NCBI GenBank assembly: GCA_017519885.1
Contig: JAFWRO010000057.1
Coordinates: forward strand, 40,644-104,643
Direction of reading: 5' to 3'
DNA length: 64,000 nucleotides
Source: Liminaster sp017519885
Lineage (GTDB): Bacteria > Bacteroidota > Bacteroidia > Bacteroidales > UBA3663
In this document: in pieces, positions 17,485 to 25,617 of the stretch
Layout of the letters: each line of letters starts with the position of its first letter
How positions within the stretch are numbered: the first letter of the stretch is position 1
The notes under the pieces: model-generated
Seen by the model: only the letters and a program-made list of their open reading frames with translations
Database searches by the model: none
Told to the model about the DNA's origin: nothing
Translations under genes and position numbers: made by a program

Positions 17485-18834
17485 TCAGAAATCTTGATAG
17501 AAACTCAGTGTGGTTGCTTCATCTTCTTCACGACCTATTTCTTCTTCAAGTTCTTCATTGTACGAATTTAAGAAATTCATTGTATGATGCACATATTTTT
17601 TCTTCAAGATTCTTGTAACTCCATCAGGACCTTTTTGAAATTTTCTTACAGCATCCTGTCGTATAAACTTACTGTCGAAGAGAATCAGATCGTGAGTGGC
17701 TACAAAGAGTTGACACTCACGATCGGCAGCCAGCGACAGATACATCTTTAAAATAAATTCCACAGCTTTCGAGTGCATCAGACGTTCAAATTCATCAATA
17801 AAGGCACTCTTTTTTCCAATAGCAATTTCATAAAGCACTATTCCAAGTTTGATGATTTGTTTCGTCCCATCCGATTCGGGTTCAAAATCCAGCGATTGAT
17901 AGACAGTCTGGTATTCTGTCGGATCGTCCTCATTTTGTTTCGGAAGTTCGGTTTGCAATTCGTGAATGAATCTTACTACCTTTTGTTTCAGGTTTCCATT
18001 GGGATATTGTTGCTGTAATACGTTTTTCACGATGTCGGGAGTCTCATTCTTGATAAGATCATTGAGATTAATGCTCACCTCTTCTATACGGTAATCAACA
18101 ATTTTCGAGCCTACATCCTTCAGCAATTGTGTCAGCAATTCCTTGATCTTGGCATCTCTTTCCGGGTCTCCCGACGAAAGTTTTTCAGTCAACGTAATAT
18201 TCGCCTTATGTACAATACTTAGGCGGTTTACAAAATAATCATAATTTAATCTCAGCAGTTTGCTTAACATATTAAGCGAACCGAAGGTGGCAAGAACAGT
18301 CGCATTGTTCCATAGATTGATTTCCAGGTCATGCTGATCGGACTCGCTCAAGTCGCAGGCACTGCCGAAATTGATCTTTATGGTTTCGGTGTCCTTATCA
18401 TATTTCCTACTATAAATCTTTAATCCACGGCCTTTGATCTTAAGTTCCTCTTCTTCTATTCGATCACGGGATATTTTGATGTTATAGATATAATTAACAT
18501 CATCAATGTAGTAAGACAACTCAAGTTCCGACGGCATCTCTCTCGATTCATTATCGAGTAGGAATGGCTGGTAATCAAGTTGGATGGTGGGTAATTGTGG
18601 CTTGACTGTAGCTTTTTCTTTCAGGTATTCAATGCCATTAAGCATTTTGGTTTTGCCTGCGCCATTCAGGCCAACACCAATCAAAAGTTTTAATATTCTT
18701 TTCCCATCAATTTCTTTATACCATGACAAAGGCAGGTCGTTATTTGGTCCGTTTTCCTTACGGGACGCCACAAACGACAATATCGTTTCATCACGATAGG
18801 ACTTGAAATTTTTAACTTTAAAATATTCAATCAT
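17485..18834 (-). CDS. AAA-type ATPase of the OLD/RloA-like (AAA_15/AAA_21) group, standing alone
   Basis: 449 residues with the layout of SMC/ABC-like ATPases. MIEYFKVKNFKSYRDE opens the first strand; the Walker A is GLNGAGKT at 55-62; a long helical middle follows; a signature-like SDGTKQIIKLG is next; then Walker B with its catalytic acid, AFIDEFE (near 344-349), and the H-loop LFVATHDL (near 375-382). Relatives are usually paired with an RloB-type or TOPRIM nuclease and act in phage defence; no such partner is next to it, and no TOPRIM domain is present in the protein. The gene and its flanks look more AT-rich than the neighbours, which hints at acquisition. The defence role is an inference. 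Confidence 0.82.
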   Translation of the reverse strand: MIEYFKVKNFKSYRDETILSFVASRKENGPNNDLPLSWYKEIDGKRILKLLIGVGLNGAGKTKMLNGIEYLKEKATVKPQLPTIQLDYQPFLLDNESREMPSELELSYYIDDVNYIYNIKISRDRIEEEELKIKGRGLKIYSRKYDKDTETIKINFGSACDLSESDQHDLEINLWNNATVLATFGSLNMLSKLLRLNYDYFVNRLSIVHKANITLTEKLSSGDPERDAKIKELLTQLLKDVGSKIVDYRIEEVSINLNDLIKNETPDIVKNVLQQQYPNGNLKQKVVRFIHELQTELPKQNEDDPTEYQTVYQSLDFEPESDGTKQIIKLGIVLYEIAIGKKSAFIDEFERLMHSKAVEFILKMYLSLAADRECQLFVATHDLILFDSKFIRQDAVRKFQKGPDGVTRILKKKYVHHTMNFLNSYNEELEEEIGREEDEATTLSFYQDF

Positions 18835-18869
18835 AAGATATGCTTATTAATTAGCTCATTTTTCAGTGA

Positions 18870-18902
18870 CAAAGATACGAGATTTTTTTGTTTATTTCCA
18901 AA
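18870..18902 (-). promoter_or_regulatory. Promoter of the AAA ATPase gene
   Basis: On the minus strand, TTTG (18899-18902), a 21-nt spacer and TATCTTTG (18870-18877), about 36 nt upstream of the ATG. Confidence 0.65.
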
Positions 18903-18955
18903 AAATGTGCTATAAATTTGCATCAACGGTGAATTTTGCACGGATTTCGCGCATC

Positions 18956-18997
18956 CTACTTTGCATTTTTCACAATCTACTTTGCATTTCCCACAAT
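18956..18997. repeat. Two tandem 21-bp repeats upstream of the ATPase promoter
   Basis: Units 18956-18976 and 18977-18997 both read CTACTTTGCATTT followed by TTCACAAT or CCCACAAT, differing at two positions. Their 21-bp spacing (two helical turns) and position about 55-95 bp upstream of the ATPase promoter suggest an activator-type binding site, which is an inference. Confidence 0.55.
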
Positions 18998-19007
18998 ATT
19001 ATATCTT

Positions 19008-19059
19008 CTTTCCTTCAACACGAATTACCACAGTCGGATAATCCGTGTTGCAAGGAAAG
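19008..19059. other. Long imperfect hairpin downstream of the sigma factor gene
   Basis: The arms 19008-19022 and 19044-19059 pair over 15 bp with a single bulge, and the 21-nt loop can pair further (ATTACC with GGATAAT). It lies just after the sigma gene's stop on the minus strand. It lacks a U tract, so it may be a processed 3' end, not an intrinsic terminator. Confidence 0.5.
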
Positions 19060-19073
19060 AGACTAATTATCGA

Positions 19074-19934
19074 TCAATTGTAGGCTTTCAATTCTTTTAT
19101 ATGCCTGTTTTTGCGAAGCTTCTGGATGGCCCTTTCGCCAATCTGGCGTACGCGTTCGCGAGTCAACCCTAACTCACGACTGATTTCCTCGTTGCTGCAT
19201 GGCGTGCACCCGATGCCGTAGGAGTGCTTCAGCACATAGATGTCGCGAGGCTTCAAGGTTGAGCCCATCAGTTCCTCCAGTTCGATGTGCAAAGATTCCT
19301 TGTCGAGACTCAGGTCGGCATAGTAGCTATTGGTGTCGGGAATGATATCAATCAAGGTGCCTCCATCCTCATCGGTAAGAGGTTCGTCAAGGCTTGCGTT
19401 ACGACGGCTGGCTTGCAGCAGTTCCTTGAGCTTGTCTTCGTCAAGGTCCAACTCATCAGCAACTTCTTCGACGGTGGCGGGACGACCCTCGCGCTGCTCG
19501 ATACGGTTGAAAGTGCGACGCACGTTGCGGAGCAGGGTGTCCTGATTGTGTGGCAGACGGATATGTCGCGAATAGTCGGTCAGCGCTTGCATGATAGACT
19601 GGCGGATCCACCATACGGCATACGAAATGAACTTCACGTTCATTGTCTCGTCAAAGGCTTCGGCTGCCTTCACTAAGCCGATATTGCCTTCCGAGATAAG
19701 GTCTGAAAGACCCATACCCTGGTCTTGATACTTTTTGGCCACCGACACCACAAAGCGAAGATTGGCGCGCACGAGCTTGTCCAACGCCTGCTTGTCGCCA
19801 TGATGGATACGGCGAGCCAGCTCCTTCTCGTCTTCGGGTGTGATACTCTTCTCTTTCGAGATGTCGTTCAGGTAAATGTCGAGCGAATCTTCATCACGAT
19901 TCGTGATCATTGGTGTGATTTGTAAATTTTTCAT
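19074..19934 (-). CDS. Primary-type (group 1/2) sigma-70 factor
   Basis: 286 residues, the compact size of Bacteroidota RpoD proteins. The ATG at 19934 (MKNLQITPMITN) is used; the longer frame begins upstream of the predicted transcript start. Region 1.2 (DSLDIYLNDISKEKSIT), region 2 (RANLRFVVSVAKKYQDQG, then DLISEGNIGLVKAAEAFD and KFISYAVWWIRQSI), region 3 and region 4 with ELGLTRERVRQIGERAIQKL are all visible. Its region 2 (MNVKFISYAVWW) differs from the usual RpoD wording (RGFKFISYAVWW), so it may be a second, alternative primary-like factor; I do not see the canonical rpoD in this window to compare. It is monocistronic. Confidence 0.9.
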   Translation of the reverse strand: MKNLQITPMITNRDEDSLDIYLNDISKEKSITPEDEKELARRIHHGDKQALDKLVRANLRFVVSVAKKYQDQGMGLSDLISEGNIGLVKAAEAFDETMNVKFISYAVWWIRQSIMQALTDYSRHIRLPHNQDTLLRNVRRTFNRIEQREGRPATVEEVADELDLDEDKLKELLQASRRNASLDEPLTDEDGGTLIDIIPDTNSYYADLSLDKESLHIELEELMGSTLKPRDIYVLKHSYGIGCTPCSNEEISRELGLTRERVRQIGERAIQKLRKNRHIKELKAYN

Positions 19935-19960
19935 CCTAATCCAAATTTTAAATGTTTTAC

Positions 19961-19996
19961 GGGGGCAAAGATAATGCCTTTTCTTTGCCCCCGCAA
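19961..19996 (-). promoter_or_regulatory. Sigma-gene promoter embedded in an inverted repeat
   Basis: On the minus strand, a TTG box (19994-19996) and TATCTTTG (19966-19973) are 20 nt apart. The perfect 10-bp inverted repeat GGGGGCAAAG (19961-19970) / CTTTGCCCCC (19983-19992) includes most of the -7 box. It could be an operator, or the terminator hairpin of the upstream NADAR gene, whose stop codon is at 20003. Confidence 0.6.
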
Positions 19997-20002
19997 CCTT
20001 TT

Positions 20003-21232
20003 TCAACCTTGCATTAACTTATCCCTAACCACCATCAATGCAAAACCCAGCAGATTGATGCCATACCATTTCTCGGCATCCTTGGCATCCTTGTTGTCTT
20101 CCCTCATGCCGATGCCCCAGACTCTATCGTAGGGACTTGCTTCAACCAGAATCGCCGAGCCCGTATTCAGCAGGAACTTCAGCAGCTTTTCGTTTTGTCC
20201 GAACTTCGCCAGATTGCCCTTGACGACCACATCGAATTTGTGCTGGTCCCAGATTTCGGGATCGAAGCCCTTTACCTCGCGTCCCAAATCCTTGATAATG
20301 CTGGGCTCTTCCTCCTTCATGATGCTTTGGCGTGTTTCTTCGTCGCCGAAGATTCGTGCCTTCTCGGCCATCATGTATTGCTCGGCACTTTTGTAGGTCA
20401 CTCCATCCACTTCGAACGTGCATCTCTGCCATTGGCTCAGGCAGCCATTCGATACACTTTCGAGTTTCGCACCACCCTCTCTCCAGAAGAAGACGAAGTC
20501 CAGATTCTTCTTGGCTTTCTGCTGATCCCAAACCCAGATGGGATTGTATTTCGAAGGATTGCCCTTCACGGCAGCAGCTAGTTTCATTTCCTGCCAGCGG
20601 CTATTGCGGGCTTCTCTCTTCTTGGCCTCCTCCTGTACGCGAAGCTTGAGATCTTCCATCTGCTGAGGCCAAAGAGCTTTCTCTTCGTCGGTGATCAAGC
20701 GTTCTACGGCCTTGACGATGAGTGAGGCGTGACTCAATGGCTTTCTTGCATCTTCGATGTCTGGATTCATGTCGTAGTCAAGCAGCACAACGACGCCGTT
20801 CACACACATTTCCTTGATTCGCAGTACAAGGTTCCAGCAGCGATTTTCGAGCATCCAGTTGTAGGAGGGCACATAGATCTCCTTGCGTGCATCAATGTAG
20901 CCCAACAGTTCCGTGGAATGCAGTCCTTTCTGATGCCCCAGACAGTTGCCCAGTTTCTTTCCGCTTCGCTTGATGCCGGACATCTTCCTGTTGTACAGTT
21001 TGTTCGTGTCCACGCCTTCGTTTTCAAAGACCTTCAAGGCTTGCCAGATGCCTTCCACCGTTTCGGCTTCCTCATTAGGGCTGAAAGGTACGGGGATTCC
21101 TCCGATAGGGAAGAATGGACTCAATCGCACAAATTCATTTTTCGACTTGCTGGTGACATCAATGATTTGTGCCCCAGGGTACTTCTCCTTCAACGTCTCT
21201 TCCTTCGTCCTTTTGTTTTCAATCAGAATCAT
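20003..21232 (-). CDS. Two-domain protein with C-terminal NADAR domain
   Basis: 409 residues. The ATG at 21232 is preceded by GGAGAG at a good distance, better than the longer frame start. The C-terminal NADAR domain (about 240-405, YbiA-like N-glycosidase fold) shows FFWREGG, LSQWQRCTFEVDGVTYKS, AEQYMMAEKA, GFDPEIWDQHKFDVVVKGN, AKFGQNEKL and LVEASPYDRVWGIGM. NADAR proteins hydrolyse riboflavin intermediates or remove ADP-ribose from nucleic-acid guanines as antitoxins to DarT-like toxins. The N-terminal domain (about 1-185, PIGGIPVPFS and VEGIWQALKVFE) resembles a small uncharacterised family, tentatively DUF6939. A charged helical linker joins the two. No toxin gene is adjacent. Function is open. 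Confidence 0.85.
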   Translation of the reverse strand: MILIENKRTKEETLKEKYPGAQIIDVTSKSKNEFVRLSPFFPIGGIPVPFSPNEEAETVEGIWQALKVFENEGVDTNKLYNRKMSGIKRSGKKLGNCLGHQKGLHSTELLGYIDARKEIYVPSYNWMLENRCWNLVLRIKEMCVNGVVVLLDYDMNPDIEDARKPLSHASLIVKAVERLITDEEKALWPQQMEDLKLRVQEEAKKREARNSRWQEMKLAAAVKGNPSKYNPIWVWDQQKAKKNLDFVFFWREGGAKLESVSNGCLSQWQRCTFEVDGVTYKSAEQYMMAEKARIFGDEETRQSIMKEEEPSIIKDLGREVKGFDPEIWDQHKFDVVVKGNLAKFGQNEKLLKFLLNTGSAILVEASPYDRVWGIGMREDNKDAKDAEKWYGINLLGFALMVVRDKLMQG

Positions 21233-21351
21233 TACTCTCCTTTTTAAATAAATAACCAATTACCCACATCTCTCTCCCAATGTGGGCCTCCATATATTAA
21301 TGTCGAATCTACGCAAATGTAAACACATTATCAATTTAAAAGAGCATAATC

Positions 21352-21382
21352 TTGCAAATCTCACAAAACTTTCGTATCTTTG
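21352..21382 (+). promoter_or_regulatory. Promoter of the metzincin-like gene
   Basis: TTG (21352-21354), a 20-nt spacer and TATCTTTG (21375-21382). Transcript start is predicted near 21389, which rules out the in-frame ATG at 21380 and supports the ATG at 21407. Confidence 0.65.
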
Positions 21383-21406
21383 CCCCGGATTTCAACCATT
21401 TTATCT

Positions 21407-22276
21407 ATGCATTCCATTAGTAAACACCTTCTTTGGGTATTTGCCTTCGTTTCCTTGACGTTTACAATGAAGGCTCAGACCTCATGGCTCGAGACACTTG
21501 GCATCGATTTCGACTTCGATGTGCCGAAGCCCGTTGTGACCTACAAGGATCTGATCGGTGTGGGTTCGGCACGCCATATGTCAGGCAATATCTGTGTGCT
21601 CTATCTGTTTGTTGGGACCGAAACTAGCCAATGGAGCCAGGATGAGATTGAAGCCACCGCCCAAAAACTTTATGCTGCAGAAGATTGGCTCAAGGCAGAG
21701 GCACTCCGTTATGGCAAGAAGGTGGAATTTCATAACTATTCCATCAAGCGTCAGCTTACCGACAACAATATTCCAAGCGATCCCTTCAAGCCAGATGCTG
21801 TCAACTATCCTAAGACGGTTCTTCGTCGTTTCGGCTACAGCAGCAACCGCGAGTTGCACGACATCCTTTCGCGCAAGACGAATTGCCAGCAGTTCCTGGT
21901 ACTCATCTTTCCGCGTATCGCTGGTCGTTGTTACGCCTCGGCTGTCAATCGCAATATGGCCCGAAACGGATTGGGCCGCACTTTGCCCGAGTGCTGTATG
22001 CTCTATCAGATCTCGAATGATACAGGAAGGGAATTACAGGTTGGACGCATCGCTCACGAAATGTTGCATCTCTTCGGCGCTTGGGACTTCTATGCTGTCA
22101 ATGCCGATGACAAGGAGCGAAGCGAACGGGCTGCTGAGCTTTTCCCCACGAGCATTATGTTGCGCTCCTATGGCGATATTACTCAGCGTTCCATTGATCC
22201 ACTCACTGCCTGGCTCACTGGCCTTTCGCGTAAAGAACAGGAGTGGTACAAGGAATTGATGCCACCACAACAGTGA
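21407..22276 (+). CDS. Secreted metzincin-like zinc metallopeptidase
   Basis: 289 residues with a signal peptide (residues 1 to about 24, ending TMKAQ). I see HEMLHLFGAWD at 217-227, which fits the metzincin zinc motif HExxHxxGxx(H/D) with Asp as third ligand, and a methionine 24 residues later in PTSIMLR, like the Met-turn. The part before it (DFDVPKPVVTYKDLIG and ICVLYLFVG) looks like the mixed sheet of a peptidase N-lobe. I cannot place it in a named peptidase family. It has its own promoter and no cofactor gene beside it. It is probably periplasmic or exported; the substrate is unknown. Confidence 0.75.
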   Translation: MHSISKHLLWVFAFVSLTFTMKAQTSWLETLGIDFDFDVPKPVVTYKDLIGVGSARHMSGNICVLYLFVGTETSQWSQDEIEATAQKLYAAEDWLKAEALRYGKKVEFHNYSIKRQLTDNNIPSDPFKPDAVNYPKTVLRRFGYSSNRELHDILSRKTNCQQFLVLIFPRIAGRCYASAVNRNMARNGLGRTLPECCMLYQISNDTGRELQVGRIAHEMLHLFGAWDFYAVNADDKERSERAAELFPTSIMLRSYGDITQRSIDPLTAWLTGLSRKEQEWYKELMPPQQ

Positions 22277-22311
22277 TTCGGAGGCCTGTCAACTTTTTTT
22301 AACGTAGTATA

Positions 22312-22343
22312 TTTGGTCGGTTTTGAAAATACACTTATATTTG
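22312..22343 (+). promoter_or_regulatory. Promoter of the MacB-type ABC operon
   Basis: TTTG (22312-22315), a 20-nt spacer and TATATTTG (22336-22343). The transcript start near 22350 supports the ATG at 22367 over the frame's earlier ATG at 22313. Confidence 0.72.
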
Positions 22344-22366
22344 CACCGACAAAACAAGTATTTTTA

Positions 22367-23044
22367 ATGATACGTCTGCAGAACATTCATAAGACCTACC
22401 AATCTGCAACACCGTTGCATGTGCTCAAAGGCATCGATCTCAATATCGAAGCAGGTGAGCTTGTGAGCATCATGGGTGCTTCGGGATCGGGAAAATCCAC
22501 TTTGCTGAATATTTTAGGAATCCTCGACGACTATGACGAAGGCACTTACACCCTCGATGGCACTCTCATTCGTGGGCTGAGCGAGACGCGTGCCGCCGAA
22601 CTGCGCAACCAGATGATCGGATTCGTCTTTCAGTCGTTCAATCTCATCAGCTTCAAGAATGCTATGGAGAATGTCGCGCTTCCTTTATATTATAAAGGTG
22701 TGGGCAGACGCAAACGCAACGAACTCGCTTTGGAATATCTCGAGAAGATGGGCCTTCGCGAGTGGGCTGACCATTATCCGAGTGAAATGTCGGGAGGTCA
22801 GAAGCAACGCGTGGCCATCGCTCGTGCCCTCATCGCCAATCCGAAGATCATCCTGGCCGATGAGCCGACGGGTGCTCTCGACTCGAAGACCACGCTTGAA
22901 GTGATGGACTTGCTCAAGCAAGTGAACAGAGAAGAGGGAAAGACAGTCATCATCGTAACCCACGAGCGTGACATCGCCAATGCCACCGACCGCATTATTC
23001 ATATCAAGGACGGACAGATATCGAGTGACATCAGACAGCAATGA
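22367..23044 (+). CDS. ABC transporter ATPase, MacB/LolD type
   Basis: Cytosolic ATPase subunit of 225 residues. Walker A is GASGSGKST (about 38-46), the Q-loop is FVFQSFN, the signature is MSGGQKQRVAIARAL, Walker B is IILADEPTGALD and the H-loop is VIIVTHERD. This is the MacB/LolD subfamily, which drives mechanotransmission through non-canonical permeases, not substrate passage across the inner membrane. Its stop overlaps the start of the first permease by 4 nt (ATGA), so the two are translationally coupled. It leads a four-gene operon with two permeases and an adaptor. Confidence 0.94.
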   Translation: MIRLQNIHKTYQSATPLHVLKGIDLNIEAGELVSIMGASGSGKSTLLNILGILDDYDEGTYTLDGTLIRGLSETRAAELRNQMIGFVFQSFNLISFKNAMENVALPLYYKGVGRRKRNELALEYLEKMGLREWADHYPSEMSGGQKQRVAIARALIANPKIILADEPTGALDSKTTLEVMDLLKQVNREEGKTVIIVTHERDIANATDRIIHIKDGQISSDIRQQ

Positions 23045-24282
23045 TAATAGACCAAATAGAAGAGATTTACGTTTCGATGAGCCGCAACAAGCTGCGCATC
23101 GCACTGACGGGATTCAGCATTGCCTGGGGCATTTTCATGCTCATCGTGCTGCTGGGTGCCGGCAATGGGTTGCTGCATGGTATGGAAGATGCATTTGCAT
23201 CGCGGAGCATCAACACGGTGTCGCTTAGTCCAGGCTGGACGTCGCAGAGCTTCGAGGGCCTGCGACGGTATCGTGAGATGTACCTCGATAGCGAGGACCT
23301 TCAGCTGCTTCGAAACAGATTCCCTCATCAGATTGCCGATGCACAACCGACCTATGAGGCTTCGGTGCGTGCTTCTAATGGCCTGCTCTATACGACGACG
23401 TCGCTGATGGGCGTCTTCCCAGAGTACATCACTACGAACGGATACACTGTGGTAGAAGGACGCTCAATTAACGAGATGGACCTTCGTGACAATCGCAAGG
23501 TGTGTATGGTCACAGCCAAGACGATTGAAGAACTCTTCGGAGATGAAGAGCCGCATCTGGGCGAATGGATTGACCTCTATGATATCCCGTTCCAGATCGT
23601 GGGCAATTACAAGGCTCCTATGGAAGGCGAGACTGATATCCTTTCGCCCATAACAACGGTTGGCACCATCTACAAACCCAATGGACACTTTTCGAGAATT
23701 ACCTTCCTGGTGAAGAATCTTGAGACGCCCGAAGCTAATGAGGAGTTCAACAAGGCCCTGAAGACTGTCTTGTCAAGTTCCAAGCGTTACGATCCGCAGG
23801 ACAGAAATGCCTATTGGGTATGGAATTCGTATGAGGACTATCTGCAGACAATGCGCATCTTGCGTTATATCACACTATTCATCTGGCTTATCGGTATCGC
23901 TACGCTGATAGCTGGCGTGACAGGTATCTCGAACATTATGTTGATTACCGTCCGTGAAAGGACTCGCGAGTTCGGTATCCGCAAGGCATTGGGAGCACGG
24001 CCTCGTCAAATTGTTACGCTGGTGCTGCTCGAGTCGGTTGCCATCGCACTGGTCTTCGGCTACATAGGCATGCTGGTAGGCACTCTTTTGACCAAAGGCG
24101 TCGATGCTATCCTCAAGATGAGTGGGGGCGATGGAGCAGCAATGTTCAAGGACCCGACGGTGGATTTCAAGACTGTTCTGATGGCTACCTTCGTGATGGT
24201 CATTGCCGGTATGATAGCAGGATATATTCCCGCCAAACGGGCTGTTAGTATCAAACCTGTGGAAGCTTTGGCTGCGAATTAA
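23041..24282 (+). CDS. MacB-type ABC permease, first of two
   Basis: 413 residues. An N-terminal membrane helix (LTGFSIAWGIFMLIVLLGAG, about 25-44) is followed by a large periplasmic MacB core domain (about 50-275) and three C-terminal helices (from about 280), with the FtsX-type motif NIMLITVRERTREFGIRKAL. It overlaps the ATPase gene by 4 nt and ends 1 nt before the second permease, so the ATPase probably drives a heterodimer of the two. Confidence 0.93.
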   Translation: MIIDQIEEIYVSMSRNKLRIALTGFSIAWGIFMLIVLLGAGNGLLHGMEDAFASRSINTVSLSPGWTSQSFEGLRRYREMYLDSEDLQLLRNRFPHQIADAQPTYEASVRASNGLLYTTTSLMGVFPEYITTNGYTVVEGRSINEMDLRDNRKVCMVTAKTIEELFGDEEPHLGEWIDLYDIPFQIVGNYKAPMEGETDILSPITTVGTIYKPNGHFSRITFLVKNLETPEANEEFNKALKTVLSSSKRYDPQDRNAYWVWNSYEDYLQTMRILRYITLFIWLIGIATLIAGVTGISNIMLITVRERTREFGIRKALGARPRQIVTLVLLESVAIALVFGYIGMLVGTLLTKGVDAILKMSGGDGAAMFKDPTVDFKTVLMATFVMVIAGMIAGYIPAKRAVSIKPVEALAAN

Positions 24283-24283
24283 T

Positions 24284-25534
24284 ATGGAAGAACTTTGGCA
24301 AGAGATATGGCAGACAATTAGCCGCAACAAGTGGCGTTCGCTGATGACAGCCTTCGGTGTATTCTGGGGGTTGTTGATGCTGATTCTGCTGCTTGGTTTC
24401 GGTGCGAGCATCACAGGTGGACTTCTGGACAGTATCAAGAGTGTCCCGAGCAATAGTATCTTTGTGATGGGATCACGCACTACGATTTCGTACAAGGGCT
24501 TTGGCCGAGATCGCCGAATCTCAGTCGATAACATCGATATGCAGCTTGTGAAAAACGAGATGCCCGACAAGATTCGCTTTATTACTCCCATCAACTTTGC
24601 CGGAACCAAGAATGCGAATGTTGGAGAATTCAATTACGATGCCTCAGTAGTGGGTACAACGCCGAGCTACTACCACGTTCTGCCTACGCAGATGATCTAT
24701 GGCCGCTACCTGAATGAAGTGGATCAGCGTGAGCGACGCAAGGTGTGCGTCATAGGACGACAGACATATGAAACTCTTTTCCCGGGTGGAGGCGACCCTT
24801 GTGGACAGATGGTGCAAGTGGGCAGTATTTCCTACACCATCGTAGGCGTTGCCAAGAAACTGTCCGAATTGGTTTCCATCGGCACCGATTTGGATCGCTC
24901 GCTGCTCTTACCTATCAATACTGAGCAGCTGATGTATAACGAAGGTTCGCAGATTGACCTGTGTGTCTTCACACTGAGAGACAAGTATCCGGTCAGCGAA
25001 TGGCAGGAGCCGATACTCAGCATCATGAAGGATCACCACTATGTGCATCCCGACGACAAGAGCGCCTTCTTTACCATCAATCTTGCCGATCTGGTCACAG
25101 CATTTTCGTTGCTCTTCCGAGGCTTGGACATTCTGCTTTGGATTGTAGGCTGTGGCTCACTGCTTGCCGGACTGATTGGTATCTCGAATATTATGCTGGT
25201 GACCGTCAAGGAACGTACACAGGAGATTGGCATTCGCAGGGCATTGGGTGCCAAACCACAAACCATCGTGCGCCAGATATTGGCCGAAAGCCTGGTGTTG
25301 ACGGCATCGGCAGGTCTCATCGGTCTGATGACCGGCATCTGGCTGCTACGTTTGGCCGGAAAGATCATCGAGGCCAATCCCTTGGAGGATTATCCTTTGG
25401 GCGATCCCCAGATTAGTTTCTCGGTAGCTTTGGCTGCTACGTTCGTCATCATCATCGGTGGGCTGCTTGCGGGCTGGATGCCTGCTAAGCGCGCAATGAA
25501 GATCAAGGCCATCGAGGCGCTCAGGGAAGAGTGA
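24284..25534 (+). CDS. MacB-type ABC permease, second of two
   Basis: 416 residues with the same four-helix layout: helix 1 (SLMTAFGVFWGLLMLILLLG), a periplasmic core, then three helices starting near residue 280 with NIMLVTVKERTQEIGIRRAL. It clearly resembles the preceding permease, so the pair arose by duplication. The AUG follows the upstream stop with 1 nt between. The likely partner is the upstream permease in a heterodimer. Confidence 0.93.
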   Translation: MEELWQEIWQTISRNKWRSLMTAFGVFWGLLMLILLLGFGASITGGLLDSIKSVPSNSIFVMGSRTTISYKGFGRDRRISVDNIDMQLVKNEMPDKIRFITPINFAGTKNANVGEFNYDASVVGTTPSYYHVLPTQMIYGRYLNEVDQRERRKVCVIGRQTYETLFPGGGDPCGQMVQVGSISYTIVGVAKKLSELVSIGTDLDRSLLLPINTEQLMYNEGSQIDLCVFTLRDKYPVSEWQEPILSIMKDHHYVHPDDKSAFFTINLADLVTAFSLLFRGLDILLWIVGCGSLLAGLIGISNIMLVTVKERTQEIGIRRALGAKPQTIVRQILAESLVLTASAGLIGLMTGIWLLRLAGKIIEANPLEDYPLGDPQISFSVALAATFVIIIGGLLAGWMPAKRAMKIKAIEALREE

Positions 25535-25551
25535 TGGTGCAGAAAACAGTT

Positions 25552-25586
25552 AGTCTAGATAATCTAGATATCTAGAAAATCTAGAA
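25552..25586. repeat. 9-bp-period TCTAGA repeat inside an operon
   Basis: Degenerate TCTAGA steps about 9 bp apart between the second permease and the adaptor gene, matching the array after ald at 5476-5517. Confidence 0.75.
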
Positions 25587-25617
25587 TCAATAGAACAAAA
25601 TAAAACCACTATATAAT

